Assembly (NCBI RefSeq): GCF_000411255.1
Contig: NZ_KE150412.1
Location: forward strand, 2,569,133 to 2,633,132
Direction: 5' to 3'
DNA: 64,000 bases
Source: Paenibacillus sp. HGH0039
Lineage (GTDB): Bacteria > Bacillota > Bacilli > Paenibacillales > NBRC-103111
A program made the translations under genes and the position numbers. Under the pieces are notes generated by a model. That model was not told the DNA's origin and ran no database searches. It saw only the letters and a program-made list of their open reading frames with translations. Shown here piece after piece: positions 62,224 through 64,000 of the stretch. Each line of letters starts with the position of its first letter. The stretch's first letter is position 1.

Positions 62224-64000
62224 CTATGTATTGCCCTTATCTACTTTGCCTTTCTTGGCCGGTTTGACCGGTTTGTCCGGCTTCTGCCGTTTCTGTTTCG
62301 GCTGTTTGATCTTTTTGTTCCTGACCTCTTTGTCGTCGGTTTCGTTGTCTGCGGCTGCGTTCCTCTCTACGGTAAACTTGCCGGACAGTTCCTGGAGCTC
62401 GGAAGCTAACCGGGTAAGCTCGGATGCGGAGATGACGATCTCTTTCATACCGGCGTGCTGTTCTTCCGTCGAACGCGACATGCCGTTCATTTTGCCAAGC
62501 GAGTCTCTGGAAATTTGAACCGTTTCCTGCATGGAAGCCGCAACTTCTTCCGTACCGGCCGAAATTTGCTGTGCCGCCGCGGAAACTTCCTGGATTTGTC
62601 CGTTAATCGACGATACGGTCTCGAGAATATCCTCAAACACCCTATCCGTATTACGTACCTGCTCTACGCCCCGGTCCACTTCGGCTTTGCCGTGCGACAT
62701 CGACGCAGCAGCCTGTTGGGTGGCCGACAGGACTTGTTTGATCGTGTCGTTGATTTGGACTGTCGCCCCGGAGGTTTGTTCCGCAAGATTTTTTACTTCC
62801 TGTGCAACCACAGCGAACCCTCTTCCATGCTCTCCCGCACGCGCCGCCTCGATAGAAGCGTTTAAAGCAAGCAAGTTCGTCTGTTTGGCGATTTCGGATA
62901 TAAACCCGACTACTTGATGAATACGGGCTGAGCTTTCCTCCAGCGCCTTTATAGTCAGGGAAGTCGCTTCCACTGCTTCGCTTGCCTGTTGGATTTGGTG
63001 AATCGCATCCTGCATGTCTCTGGAGCCCTGGTTTACTCTTTGCACGGCTCCCTGCGCGACTTCCGACACCGTGGAGGCGGAATCCGCAATTTTGGTCACA
63101 CCCGCCGCCATTTCATTCATGGCCTCCGTTGTCTGTTCAGCCGTTTCGAATTGGGTCTCGGCCCCTTTTACCATAACCAGGACGGTCTGATTCACATTCT
63201 GGGAAACATCCGCCGATTGGGTTGCAATAGCGCTTAACTGCTGGGACGATGCCGCCATATGCTCAATCGCCATGCTTAACTTCTGAAGAAGCGCAGAAAA
63301 GGAATTTAGCATCTCGTTGATGTTCTGCTGCACCTCTCCCATCTCATCCTGCGATTGTACCTTTAACCTTCTGGACAAGTCCCCTCCGGCGATCCGTTTC
63401 ATCATAGCGGAAATACCGAGAAGAGGCTTCAAAATAAACGTAGACAGCCAGATAGCGGCAGCTACTACTACAACAGCGGATACGAGAACGATGATCTTGG
63501 CCACGAAGTTTACCTGATCGACCTGCGAGTAAATTTCATCCGAGTTTCCTGTTACGACTATGCGCCAGCCAGGAACCTTGATTTCTTCGTAAGCCGCGAC
63601 CTTGTTCGTATTATCCTTTTCCTTATAAGCCACTTGCCCCTGCTCTTTAACAAGGACTGTTTTTTTGTAGAGCTCCAGTCTTTCCGAAGTCGCTATATCC
63701 GATAACGGCTTACCGATACGGTCCACCTGAGGATGAACCATATAGATGCCTTCTTTGGACATGAGATACGCATATCCGGTTTCGCCAATCTTTACCTTGT
63801 TGACCTGACTGATCATCCGGCTCGGATTTATTGCGGTTTGCAGCATACCTGCGAATTGTCCATCTGTCCCTAGGACAGGCGCGCTAACCTTCAAAGAATA
63901 TTGATTGGAGCTGGAATCCTTAATGATATCGGATACAACCCGTTTCTTCGTATCTTTGACGCTTTTAAACGTCTCGTCATTCGCGAGACTGCTTTTCTTG
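62224..64000 (-). CDS. Methyl-accepting chemotaxis protein, N-terminus outside window
   Basis: The frame runs open through the window end, so the 5' part is missing. Visible: most of a dCache sensor ([25 protein letters not shown]), a membrane segment ([20 protein letters not shown]), HAMP ([18 protein letters not shown]), and the signalling domain with hairpin tip [27 protein letters not shown]. The Lys/Pro-rich end ([19 protein letters not shown]) is unusual; no CheR-binding pentapeptide is seen. An in-frame TTG at 63894 is not the start. Confidence 0.93.
   Translation of the reverse strand, partial: KKSSLANDETFKSVKDTKKRVVSDIIKDSSSNQYSLKVSAPVLGTDGQFAGMLQTAINPSRMISQVNKVKIGETGYAYLMSKEGIYMVHPQVDRIGKPLSDIATSERLELYKKTVLVKEQGQVAYKEKDNTNKVAAYEEIKVPGWRIVVTGNSDEIYSQVDQVNFVAKIIVLVSAVVVVAAAIWLSTFILKPLLGISAMMKRIAGGDLSRRLKVQSQDEMGEVQQNINEMLNSFSALLQKLSMAIEHMAASSQQLSAIATQSADVSQNVNQTVLVMVKGAETQFETAEQTTEAMNEMAAGVTKIADSASTVSEVAQGAVQRVNQGSRDMQDAIHQIQQASEAVEATSLTIKALEESSARIHQVVGFISEIAKQTNLLALNASIEAARAGEHGRGFAVVAQEVKNLAEQTSGATVQINDTIKQVLSATQQAAASMSHGKAEVDRGVEQVRNTDRVFEDILETVSSINGQIQEVSAAAQQISAGTEEVAASMQETVQISRDSLGKMNGMSRSTEEQHAGMKEIVISASELTRLASELQELSGKFTVERNAAADNETDDKEVRNKKIKQPKQKRQKPDKPVKPAKKGKVDKGNT

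Overview
The window looks like chromosomal DNA of an endospore-forming, low-to-mid-GC Firmicute, most likely Paenibacillus or a close relative. Reasons: a Bacillus-type SRP RNA with Alu domain, sporulation genes (bofA, spo0F, a YhcN-like lipoprotein, an ExsC-like exosporium protein), many TTG/GTG starts with strong GGAGG sites, and gene orders shared with B. subtilis (dnaX-ybaB-recR-yaaL-bofA-16S; murA-rho-rpmE; fba-spo0F-pyrG-rpoE; ywiB-argS; speE-speB/pbpG/ywhD).

Layout. 1-6 kb: start of an rRNA operon (16S 5' end, minus strand) preceded by bofA, yaaL, recR, ybaB and dnaX, then a PAS histidine kinase with a sigma-H-like promoter, then the SRP RNA. 6-15 kb: conserved housekeeping block on the minus strand (lipoprotein, rpmE, radical SAM protein, rho, murA, fba, spo0F, pyrG, rpoE). 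15-28 kb: intracellular subtilase, argS/ywiB, polyamine genes speE-speB, class A PBP, ywhD, an M1 peptidase with a membrane partner, and a PrsA-like protein. 28-31 kb: a c-di-AMP (ydaO-type) riboswitch driving an NlpC/P60 hydrolase, a photolyase and a DUF1540 protein.

31-48 kb is an accessory region of small regulator/enzyme units: an AraC regulator beside an SRPBCC protein, an ArsR-like regulator with an MFS exporter, a MarR regulator with an FMN reductase, four GNAT enzymes, a TetR regulator beside a hydrolase, a second MarR regulator, an FAD oxidoreductase and a rhodanese. Several have clear palindromic operators. It also holds two gene remnants: a frameshifted ferredoxin-NADP reductase piece and the tail of a second rhodanese.

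46-51 kb: a cytochrome-b/molybdopterin oxidoreductase fusion, a pterin dehydratase and a ComP-like histidine kinase. The kinase's sensor half is AT-rich while its kinase half matches the host. Divergent from it is a 51-codon peptide gene with its own promoter, ribosome binding site and terminator, ending in Trp-Cys. This peptide/receptor pair is the best candidate for an undescribed system here. 51-64 kb: recQ, a SWIM-domain protein coupled to a SNF2 helicase, a 26-residue holin-like toxin gene with type I toxin-antitoxin features, a large CHASE3 hybrid histidine kinase, and a chemoreceptor cut by the window end.

Starts were chosen from ribosome binding sites and family lengths. All functional names rest on reading motifs by eye, without database searches.
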